Origin: a virus
DNA length: 40,971 nucleotides
Strand: one strand, 5' to 3'
Virus record (IMG/VR): IMGVR_UViG_3300008114_000218
Location: 5,155-46,125 of that record
The translations under genes and the position numbers were made by a program. Shown piece by piece: positions 16,363 through 22,759 of this stretch (positions are counted from its first letter, which is position 1; every line of letters begins with the position of its first letter). The notes under the pieces are model-generated. The model was given only the letters and a program-made list of their open reading frames with translations, ran no database searches and was not told the DNA's origin.

Positions 16363-16701
16363 ATGTCAAACATAGTAAAGATTGACAACGTTCGTATATA
16401 CTACGGGATCACAACGCCTGAAGCGCTGCAGGCTATATTTGACTGCAAGCAAATCCTTGACGATAACAACATACCATATGGCAATCTTATATATAACGAA
16501 GTCAGTGCATATCCAGAAATATTTGCAAACCTAAGCACGTGGGCCTTCGGTACTGATTTTACACAATATACTTTTACCGATTTCCCAATTGTGACGTGGC
16601 AAGAATTCTACGATGACTTTGAAGTCTGCGATCAAGTAGCAATCTCTACAGAGATGCTTGAAGCTAGCAATCTGATTCTACTTAAAGAGTTAGTAGTTTA
16701 A
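16363..16701 (+). CDS. Lone inverted small protein, possibly thioredoxin-like fold
   Basis: 112 aa, function not established. It has its own AGGAG ribosome-binding site and late promoter box and is the only plus-strand gene among about 35 kb of minus-strand genes. The order of a beta strand (VRIYYGI), a helix (EALQAIFDCKQILDDNN), a strand and then FTDFPIVTWQEFYDDFE is reminiscent of glutaredoxin, where a cis-Pro segment precedes the last strand and helix. No CXXC is present, so a redox role is doubtful. Its stop lies 12 nt inside the end of the convergent gene at 16690. Expressed late, it could be a virion-associated or regulatory factor; this is a guess. Confidence 0.75.
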   Translation: MSNIVKIDNVRIYYGITTPEALQAIFDCKQILDDNNIPYGNLIYNEVSAYPEIFANLSTWAFGTDFTQYTFTDFPIVTWQEFYDDFEVCDQVAISTEMLEASNLILLKELVV

Positions 16702-17199
16702 CTTCTTTGGTTTGTTAATAAAATCCCCTAATGTTATAAATGCTATCTTAGCATCGCCGCTGATTGTATATTCATATTCTCTAGGGGCTATATAGTAAAG
16801 AGCTTTGACGTTAGTTTCTTCAAATACCAATGTTCCGAGTAAGTTGTATACACCGGTATTAGGAGGAACTACAATCTCTCCCTTTAGCCTTTTATATTCT
16901 GCTACAAAGGGCTTGTAACTTGAAAAACAAAGCCATACGCTATCCCCAACATAGTACTCAATTGTTGCATATGACAGATGTACATTTGTATTAACGTATG
17001 TTTCTCCCGTAACAACTCCTGACAGTTCGTTATTATCAGCGCGATATTCTCTCATCTCACCCCTATAGAGATATGTAAAGAATAAGTTCTTTTCATAGTC
17101 GCCGGTGTCGGGTATCCAATGTTTAAAATCCCCATCTCTTCTAGCGCAAATGTGAACGGTAAAACCTGTATACTTAATTTGTAAGAGAGCTGATTTCAT
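16690..17199 (-). CDS. Unknown beta-rich protein closing the modification cluster
   Basis: 169 aa, not recognised. The sequence is strand-rich (SALLQIKYTGFTVHICARRD, NLFFTYLYRGEMREYRADN, SVWLCFSSYKPFVAEYKRL). It ends with a VVPPNTGVYNLLGTLVFEE / YEYTISGDAKIAFITLGD pattern that could be a cupin or jelly-roll barrel, but no metal-binding His set is obvious. The start overlaps the sulfotransferase stop (ATGA at 17196-17199), so it is co-translated with the cluster. The stop overlaps the convergent small gene by 12 nt. It may be an accessory or recognition subunit for the adjacent enzymes. Confidence 0.72.
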   Translation of the reverse strand: MKSALLQIKYTGFTVHICARRDGDFKHWIPDTGDYEKNLFFTYLYRGEMREYRADNNELSGVVTGETYVNTNVHLSYATIEYYVGDSVWLCFSSYKPFVAEYKRLKGEIVVPPNTGVYNLLGTLVFEETNVKALYYIAPREYEYTISGDAKIAFITLGDFINKPKKLNY

Positions 17200-18098
17200 A
17201 TCTCAAAACTTCTTGGTTTGACCTTAGCACTTAATACACCATCTTCTTGTACTTCATTATAATAGGCCAACGCTTTAATTGTATTTAGCGTTACGTCAAA
17301 TGTAGACTTAAAGGCCTCGGAAGCAGTCAAATCCTGAATCGTAAGGTTATTTCTTCTTATAATATACTCTTTGAAATCGACAGGTATATTTTGTAATACA
17401 TCTGATTCCAGCTCGTCAAGAAAACTATCTGGTATGTCTTGTTGCAAACCTCTACTAATCTCTTCGAACTGGTTCACCTTTTCCTTTGTAATAGATTCGA
17501 CATTTTGCATACCGAAGAATGATAATAGTTTGTTAAACTGTGTTAGATCTAGTATCTGATCTAATGTAGTCTCATATATCTTACAATCACGTTGCTTTAG
17601 AATAGGTGTATAGTGTCTAATTCTACGCTCTGTATCAAGACACCACCAATAGCACAATTGATAGCTATGAGCGCTTTCCCAACCGTTGTATGGCAGTACA
17701 TTAGGCTCATCAGGACCACTATACCATCCTCTGATCAGCTCATGACGGCCGGGGATCCACTTTAGGTTAAACATACTTAGCGCAACTTCACGCATAGGTC
17801 TTCTTAGCACTATAATGTTTGGAGTAATGCCCTGATCGAGGAAGTGCTCAATGAAGCCTTCTCCTACCATATGCCCTGTATGAACACAATGGGTTTGTGG
17901 CTTAGAATTGAAAAACTCAATCTTGTTCTGTACAAAAGATTTACCTACAGAAGAATCATGTAGATTGGCGACTCTTACAGTGTGGAATCCAGGATCTCCC
18001 TCATGTTCAGCATATACGTCTGGAACGGTCGACAACATCGTTGCCAACTTATTTGTACCAGATCGCCCTGCTGATAGCATTAAGGTAATTGTCTTCAT
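17196..18098 (-). CDS. Sulfotransferase-family protein
   Basis: 300 aa. It has the two PAPS-binding signatures of sulfotransferases: the 5'-phosphosulfate loop LSAGRSGTNKLATML near residues 8-22, and the 3'-phosphate motif PNIIVLRRPMREVALSMF in the middle of the protein. Aromatic- and His-rich segments follow (HSYQLCYWWCLDTERRIRHY). The family transfers sulfate from PAPS to sugars or tyrosines. No signal peptide or membrane helix is visible, so it probably acts in the host cytoplasm. It is joined to both neighbours by ATGA-type overlaps within a six-gene cluster downstream of the fibre genes. The likely acceptor is a glycan or a virion fibre; the substrate cannot be read from the sequence. 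Confidence 0.85.
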   Translation of the reverse strand: MKTITLMLSAGRSGTNKLATMLSTVPDVYAEHEGDPGFHTVRVANLHDSSVGKSFVQNKIEFFNSKPQTHCVHTGHMVGEGFIEHFLDQGITPNIIVLRRPMREVALSMFNLKWIPGRHELIRGWYSGPDEPNVLPYNGWESAHSYQLCYWWCLDTERRIRHYTPILKQRDCKIYETTLDQILDLTQFNKLLSFFGMQNVESITKEKVNQFEEISRGLQQDIPDSFLDELESDVLQNIPVDFKEYIIRRNNLTIQDLTASEAFKSTFDVTLNTIKALAYYNEVQEDGVLSAKVKPRSFEI

Positions 18099-18556
18099 CT
18101 TGCCCTTGCTAGAAAGTGCATATGACTATTATTGTACACCTGGGTTCTATCAAGAGGCAGTGTCTCATCCGTTGAAGCATTATACATCATTACCTCGACT
18201 TCTGGAATGGTTTCCAGCTTTGCCCACAGTTTGCCAGTAAATTTTGTATGGGTTCTATCAGAAACAAAGATTTTCTTCTCTTCGAGGATATGGTATAGAT
18301 AGATTTCTCGACCGATGCCTTGTCCCATTAACTCGTCTTTGACATGGAATTCGTGCCCACGTACCATTGTCTCTTTAAATACCATAAGCCAGTTATATGC
18401 TACAAGAGTATTTCCGTCAAATAGTCCATAGTAAGATGAACATTTGTCATCACATCTTTTAAGCGTAAAGCCTTGAATCTCGCCGACCGTAACAGTATTC
18501 TCTCCGAACAACCTCTTACAATAGTCAAAGTCTCTGAAATCATCAATCAACCACAT
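18095..18556 (-). CDS. GNAT-family N-acetyltransferase
   Basis: 153 aa. The acetyl-CoA pyrophosphate-binding motif appears as LMGQGIGREIYLYHIL (Q-x-x-G-x-G/A pattern), following a strand containing GHEFHVKDE. The SDRTHTKFTGKLWAKL segment after it resembles a block found in many phage GNAT-like proteins. The family acetylates amines on proteins, sugars or small molecules. The start overlaps the methyltransferase stop by 10 nt. An ADP-forming acyl-CoA synthetase alpha-like gene lies in the same operon; the two domain types are fused in bacterial Pat-type protein acetyltransferases. Substrate unknown. Confidence 0.8.
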   Translation of the reverse strand: MWLIDDFRDFDYCKRLFGENTVTVGEIQGFTLKRCDDKCSSYYGLFDGNTLVAYNWLMVFKETMVRGHEFHVKDELMGQGIGREIYLYHILEEKKIFVSDRTHTKFTGKLWAKLETIPEVEVMMYNASTDETLPLDRTQVYNNSHMHFLARAR

Positions 18557-19467
18557 ATAGATACTTTCCCATTACTCATAATCCAAGCGTTTGTATCCTG
18601 AGGAATACTAATAGTAATCACTTCCCCTTTTACAACCTTCCTAGGATTTAGTATTTGACTTGGGTGACCAGCTTTTCGAATGAGTTTATCCTTATGCATA
18701 ATAGCCATATCCCACTTGATAGCTGTTAGCCATCCATCACCTATTACTTTAAGTTCAAGAGTTTTTGGCCTCTCTTCTAATGCATGATCCGATGTATAAT
18801 CAATATACGCAAGTCTAACAGGGTCTGTTAATGCTTCATACACAGCAAACTCTTTTACCACATCTCCAATGGCTCGTGGCATTTGCGAGGCCATAAGAAA
18901 CTTCTTATAATAGAAGTTGTCAGGATTGCGTAAATAGTTTAAAGTGATACCACTATCTTTCTCAACAAGAGAGATGTCATTATACAAATCCTGTGCATTG
19001 ATATCACCAAACCCACACCCAGTACCAGTATACTCTACGTGGTCTGGAACAAGAATTGTGTTTTTATGTCCAAACTTTTCTACACATTTTTTAAAGCTAA
19101 TTTGCTGGCCATCGTTAAACCAAGGCTCATGGACGTATATCATACCCAAGATTACATCAAACGTTTCACCGTCAAGATCAAGATCTTTAAAGTCCTGCTG
19201 AATAAACTCTACATTAACGTTGTTTTCTTCCGCTAGCTTACGCGCCATATTGACATTACCACAGTCGACTCCTACTACTCTAGTGGCGCCCATCTTAGCT
19301 GCCATAATAGCAAGATTACCTAATGCACCAGTTCCTAGATCCAATACAGACATGCCTGGTTTAATAATACCTGCCATAATATCTTTGAGGGAGAGCGTTC
19401 TCTCTCTTGTCTCTTTAAGAAGATAGAAGTGTTCGTATGGATTGTTGCCCACTGCTTCATCTAACAT
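18547..19467 (-). CDS. SAM-dependent methyltransferase, PRMT-like
   Basis: 306 aa. SAM-binding motif I is MSVLDLGTGALGNLAIMAAK (about residues 39-58), followed by GATRVVGVDCG (motif post I) and FDVILGMIYVHEPWF (motif II and the loop after it). The second half has an ILVPDHVEYTGTG strand and a beta-barrel-like end (LELKVIGDGWLTAIKWDMAI, VVKGEVITISIP). This order resembles protein arginine methyltransferases, which carry a Rossmann domain, an acidic loop and a beta barrel. The usual double-Glu loop is not clearly intact, so a protein target is only suggested. The start at 19467 has an AAGGAA ribosome-binding site and the end overlaps the GNAT gene. Confidence 0.8.
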   Translation of the reverse strand: MLDEAVGNNPYEHFYLLKETRERTLSLKDIMAGIIKPGMSVLDLGTGALGNLAIMAAKMGATRVVGVDCGNVNMARKLAEENNVNVEFIQQDFKDLDLDGETFDVILGMIYVHEPWFNDGQQISFKKCVEKFGHKNTILVPDHVEYTGTGCGFGDINAQDLYNDISLVEKDSGITLNYLRNPDNFYYKKFLMASQMPRAIGDVVKEFAVYEALTDPVRLAYIDYTSDHALEERPKTLELKVIGDGWLTAIKWDMAIMHKDKLIRKAGHPSQILNPRKVVKGEVITISIPQDTNAWIMSNGKVSICG

Positions 19468-19476
19468 AATGTTTCC

Positions 19477-20055
19477 TTATTTGAATGGCGGGCCGATAAA
19501 CCACATAATCAGGGCTTTTCTTTCTCCCGATACTAAAGGTGTTATTTGGTGTGGTACGTAGCCTGGAATACTATAATATGTTCCTTTTCCTTTTGGAACC
19601 TGGCGAAGACCTTGGTCGGTCATGACTTCAATATCACACCCCTCGTATTCTGATGGATCCGATAGCTGTAGGACCACAACCATTTTACGAACCATACTAG
19701 ACGCAACACTCTTTGAATGTTCTTTTTTGTCTGTATGCCATCCCACATGGCGGCCCGGTGTATCGTACTTCGAATATAGGATACCTTGAGGCAGTGCTGA
19801 TGTTATATCTAAGCCAAAGTAGCTTTCGTTTATGCGCTTTGCGTATTCACCAAATCTGTTGAATAGGAATTGTCTTTCAGGATCTTTTTTGATAAAGCAA
19901 CAAAAACCATCATATGAAAGAGTGGACATGTCTGTGTCTGTACGATCTGGCATACCATCAATAGCAATCCGTTGTTCACACAGCTCTATAAGTTTTAATA
20001 ACTCCTCGCCGGTAAACATATTGTCACCTACTACTATGTCATCAATCAGTTGCAT
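19477..20055 (-). CDS. 2OG-Fe(II) oxygenase, prolyl 4-hydroxylase-like
   Basis: 192 aa. The iron-binding triad is HVGWHTD with H107 and D109, and PHQIT with H169; R179 in SGERKAL is placed to bind 2-oxoglutarate. The YEGCDIEVM and YYSIPGYVPHQ blocks are characteristic of the P4H family (phage/bacterial PiuC-type). The reaction is O2- and 2-oxoglutarate-dependent hydroxylation, most often of proline. No signal peptide is present. It overlaps the acyl-CoA synthetase-like gene by 10 nt. Its presence a few kilobases from genes encoding long collagen-like Gly-X-Y arrays makes fibre prolines an attractive substrate, though host proteins or elongation-factor targets are possible. Confidence 0.88.
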   Translation of the reverse strand: MQLIDDIVVGDNMFTGEELLKLIELCEQRIAIDGMPDRTDTDMSTLSYDGFCCFIKKDPERQFLFNRFGEYAKRINESYFGLDITSALPQGILYSKYDTPGRHVGWHTDKKEHSKSVASSMVRKMVVVLQLSDPSEYEGCDIEVMTDQGLRQVPKGKGTYYSIPGYVPHQITPLVSGERKALIMWFIGPPFK

Positions 20056-21305
20056 ACGTTTTTCATTAGTGCAGTTGCAACATCAGGATCTCTGCAAACG
20101 ACCATCCTGTTTTTAAGAAGAGCTTTTACACCACTCGTATTATAGTTAAAGCACGTAAATATAACAGGCTTGCCGCCTTGACGAACAGCGTTTGCTAGTT
20201 GTGTTGCATATTGATAGTCCTGATCGGCATCTCTTTCGACATGAACATGCATTATAATATTATCAATCTCATCTGACTGCTGTAGGATCTTCATTACCTC
20301 AACAGCGTCTTTTGTAAACCCAGCAGAACTTCCAACCATATCGATTGGATTGGCAACAGTGGATTGATTTGATACTACATTAGTTATTTCTGATATAAGC
20401 TTTTCTGATGGTTCGTCTATGAGCAAGCTATTGAACTCAGCCGAGGTTGAAAGTATGACTCCATACCCGCCCGTGTCAGTTACTAGCATTGTTCTTTTTG
20501 CAGCTGATTTAGGCTGCCATGAATTCACATACTGGATCATGGCAGTGAAATCCATCATGTTTCTAGCAACATTCAATGCAATAGAAAGATCCGAACCTGT
20601 GTGACGCTTTGCTGCTCTGATAGCTGCCGGTGTCGCCCATGGTACGTATAAGACCAAAGGCTTGGCTAGTGTTTGAATGTATTCGAAAGGAATCTTATCA
20701 ACGCCCTCGCAATACATTGCAATGATCTCGGTATGGGTATCGTCGTTAAGACTTTGAATGATATCTTTGAGGTCCACGCCATTCTGATTACCAATAGTAA
20801 TCACACGAGAGAATCCGATACCAGTAGGTTTTAATCTTTCAGCAAGATCTACAACAAGACCTCCGCTCTGAGAAATTACTCCTACATTACCTGGCATAAA
20901 ATCTCCTAATGGGAGACAGTCTATGGGTGTGTTTGCATCCCATATACCAGCACAGTTAGGTCCGATGAACACTGTGCCGTTTTGCTTGGCTTTATCTACT
21001 ATCCGTTGTTCTAGTTCGCTATTGCCTTTTTCACTAAAGCCTGCTGTGATGCAGATGATAGCTTTGGTATTTATTTCTAATAGCTGATCGACAACAAACT
21101 CTACTTCTTCAACTGCTACACATATAACAACTAAGTCTAAAGGTTGAGGTATGTCTTTTATGGATTTGTTTTTATCTATAAGATATACAGATCTTTTGTC
21201 TTTGTGTTTCAAAAGACAATTAGATATCCAATTACCCCATTTGTCAGGGTTATTAGATGCTCCTATAACTGCTACAGAAGAAGGGTTAAAGATAAAGTCA
21301 ATCAT
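20046..21305 (-). CDS. ADP-forming acyl-CoA synthetase alpha-like protein (CoA-binding + ligase domains, no ATP-grasp)
   Basis: 419 aa. An N-terminal CoA-binding Rossmann domain starts SSVAVIGASNNPDKWG. It is followed by GTVFIGPNCAGIWD (about 111-123), VGVISQSGGLVVDLAERL and a succinyl-CoA-ligase-like domain. The phosphohistidine signature is present as AAKRHTGSDL (H235). A third flavodoxin-like domain contains TDTGGYGV and ANPIDMVGSS. The length and domain order match the alpha subunit of ADP-forming acetyl-CoA synthetases. The ATP-grasp beta subunit needed for complete catalysis is absent from the window. It leads the enzyme cluster, 16 nt after the glycine-rich adhesin. Very unusual for a phage; it could use a host beta subunit or act as an acyl-CoA sensor or carrier. 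Confidence 0.88.
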   Translation of the reverse strand: MIDFIFNPSSVAVIGASNNPDKWGNWISNCLLKHKDKRSVYLIDKNKSIKDIPQPLDLVVICVAVEEVEFVVDQLLEINTKAIICITAGFSEKGNSELEQRIVDKAKQNGTVFIGPNCAGIWDANTPIDCLPLGDFMPGNVGVISQSGGLVVDLAERLKPTGIGFSRVITIGNQNGVDLKDIIQSLNDDTHTEIIAMYCEGVDKIPFEYIQTLAKPLVLYVPWATPAAIRAAKRHTGSDLSIALNVARNMMDFTAMIQYVNSWQPKSAAKRTMLVTDTGGYGVILSTSAEFNSLLIDEPSEKLISEITNVVSNQSTVANPIDMVGSSAGFTKDAVEVMKILQQSDEIDNIIMHVHVERDADQDYQYATQLANAVRQGGKPVIFTCFNYNTSGVKALLKNRMVVCRDPDVATALMKNVCN

Positions 21306-21321
21306 AACAAATCACCAAAAA

Positions 21322-22095
21322 TTATGTATAAGCGAAGTATATTTTCCCAGCACCACCGGATGAGCCGGCATTACCTCCGTATCCTCCGTTGCCACCAGCG
21401 GATCCAGTATTATAACTGCCACTGAGTCCTGCTCCTCCAGCAGCCGAGCCAGCAGTGGTTCCAGTTGCGCCTGCATTCCCGGTCGTATTAACAACTGTTC
21501 CACCAGACGCTGATCCACCGGCTCCGCCTGCTCCGCCTGCACCGCCTATACCACCACCGCCGCCACCGCCGGACATTGATGTGAGCGATATCGACCCGCT
21601 TGTTACTGTAGATGCACCACCAGCGGCACCAGAAGTGTTGAAAGCTCCTCCTGCACCAGCGGCGCCTACTGTGTATGTGAATGTGCGACCATTAGCTTTG
21701 ACTGCTATAGAAGTACGAGTTAGACCACCAGATCCTCCACCGCCACCACTATATAATACTGCCCCACCTTTACCACCAGTGGCTCCACCACCGCCGCCAC
21801 CCGAAGCACCAATAGCTTCGATGACAACTAGCTGAGCTCCAGCTGGAATGGTTTCGGTAGCCCCTGTGGTAGCAGATGTATAGTTTCTATTCGTTGCAAC
21901 AAATTTCGTTGCTCCGTAGAAGTTACTAAAACTGATTGTGCCAGATGTAGGAATTACTACATCAGAGGAATTATATGTACCAGAGGGAACGTTAGCTCCC
22001 CCTGAATAATATTCATTTAGTCCAATAGGGTTGGCGCCACCAAATTCCGTCTGAATTTGAGCTAATGTGATGGCGCCAGAGGTCTGTAGGGTCAT
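21322..22095 (-). CDS. Glycine-rich tail-fibre adhesin
   Basis: 257 aa. The N-terminal 60 residues have the SGAITLAQIQTEFGG and SGTISFSNFYGA motifs found at the start of many environmental phage fibre-tip proteins. A beta domain (AGAQLVVIEAIGASGG) then leads into about 150 residues with many Gly runs (SGGGGGSGG, MSGGGGGGGIGGAGGAGGAGG) separated by short variable strands. The polyglycine pattern resembles the receptor-binding tip (gp38-type) of T-even phages, where polyglycine helices pack into a sandwich and loops bind the host. It lies downstream of fibre genes as expected. Probably the main host-range determinant. The Gly-rich domain here is longer and less regular than T-even gp38. Confidence 0.82.
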   Translation of the reverse strand: MTLQTSGAITLAQIQTEFGGANPIGLNEYYSGGANVPSGTYNSSDVVIPTSGTISFSNFYGATKFVATNRNYTSATTGATETIPAGAQLVVIEAIGASGGGGGGATGGKGGAVLYSGGGGGSGGLTRTSIAVKANGRTFTYTVGAAGAGGAFNTSGAAGGASTVTSGSISLTSMSGGGGGGGIGGAGGAGGAGGSASGGTVVNTTGNAGATGTTAGSAAGGAGLSGSYNTGSAGGNGGYGGNAGSSGGAGKIYFAYT

Positions 22096-22098
22096 TTA

Positions 22099-22308
22099 TT
22101 AGCCTTGTGGCTGTCCTAGCTGTGCTTGAGCCTGTTGGAAGAGTTTCTTCAGGATAGGATCGACCACGCGGTGTGGAAGTTCCTGCAGTCCACCCATGAT
22201 AACATTCAATTCATTGACGTCTACTGTGAGTGTTACAGTAGGTGCCTGTTGAGCCTGAGCCTGTTGGTTTTCAGCAAGCATTGGATCGAGTTCTGGATTA
22301 GTAGCCAT
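22099..22308 (-). CDS. Small Gln/Ala-rich protein in the fibre operon
   Basis: 69 aa with AAGGAG as ribosome-binding site. Low-complexity Gln/Ala ends flank a middle segment VTLTVDVNELNVIMGGLQEL and a helix DPILKKLFQQAQAQLG. Not recognised. Small proteins of this form sit between fibre genes in marine T4-like phages, and its start and stop are tightly packed against its neighbours. Possibly a fibre-assembly factor or a chaperone for the adhesin that follows 3 nt later. Confidence 0.68.
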   Translation of the reverse strand: MATNPELDPMLAENQQAQAQQAPTVTLTVDVNELNVIMGGLQELPHRVVDPILKKLFQQAQAQLGQPQG

Positions 22309-22325
22309 GATATATTCTCCTTGAA

Positions 22326-22757
22326 TTATGTATTGGCAGTTGGGGTTGTGTTAGATGAAACAGTATTAGATACTGGTGTTGGAGTTGGTACAGTGTTTGA
22401 ACCTGGAGGTGCCCAAGGTAGAGCATCAGCATTGACTTCAACCATCGGACGAATGATAGCATCAATCTGCTTTTGAATTTGCTCATCAATGTGAGCTTTA
22501 TAACCAGGGTTACCATTTACCACATCCTGAATCCAACCAAGAACCTGAGCTTCAGTTAGATTTTCATATGTGGTAAAATTATCAGCGTCGACCTGATCTG
22601 GGTCAAATGGAGTTGCACCGTTGAACGTACCCGAATTATCGTCTTCGTCAGTTCCTGTGCATTCCCAATATGTTTGGACGATGATGTCATTAAGTTCTGC
22701 AGAAGGATCGTCCTGCTTCTTCAGACTCTTAATCTTCCAAGTATAAGTAAGTGCCAT
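22326..22757 (-). CDS. Conserved phage structural-region protein
   Basis: 143 aa. The N-terminus MALTYTWKIKSLKKQDD is a common start among T4-like marine phage proteins in fibre regions, followed by DIIVQTYWECTGTDEDDN and an N-terminal beta domain. The segment PGYKAHIDEQIQKQIDAIIR is helical, and the last 35 residues are Pro/Thr/Asn-rich and probably disordered. No enzyme motif is present. It begins just before the 1,328-aa fibre stop, with an GAGG ribosome-binding site 11 nt away. Function unknown. Confidence 0.75.
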   Translation of the reverse strand: MALTYTWKIKSLKKQDDPSAELNDIIVQTYWECTGTDEDDNSGTFNGATPFDPDQVDADNFTTYENLTEAQVLGWIQDVVNGNPGYKAHIDEQIQKQIDAIIRPMVEVNADALPWAPPGSNTVPTPTPVSNTVSSNTTPTANT

Positions 22758-22759
22758 TT

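Noticed and set aside
21455-21835. Plus-strand proline-rich 126-aa frame
   Set aside because: It is the complement of the glycine codons in the adhesin; composition alone explains it.
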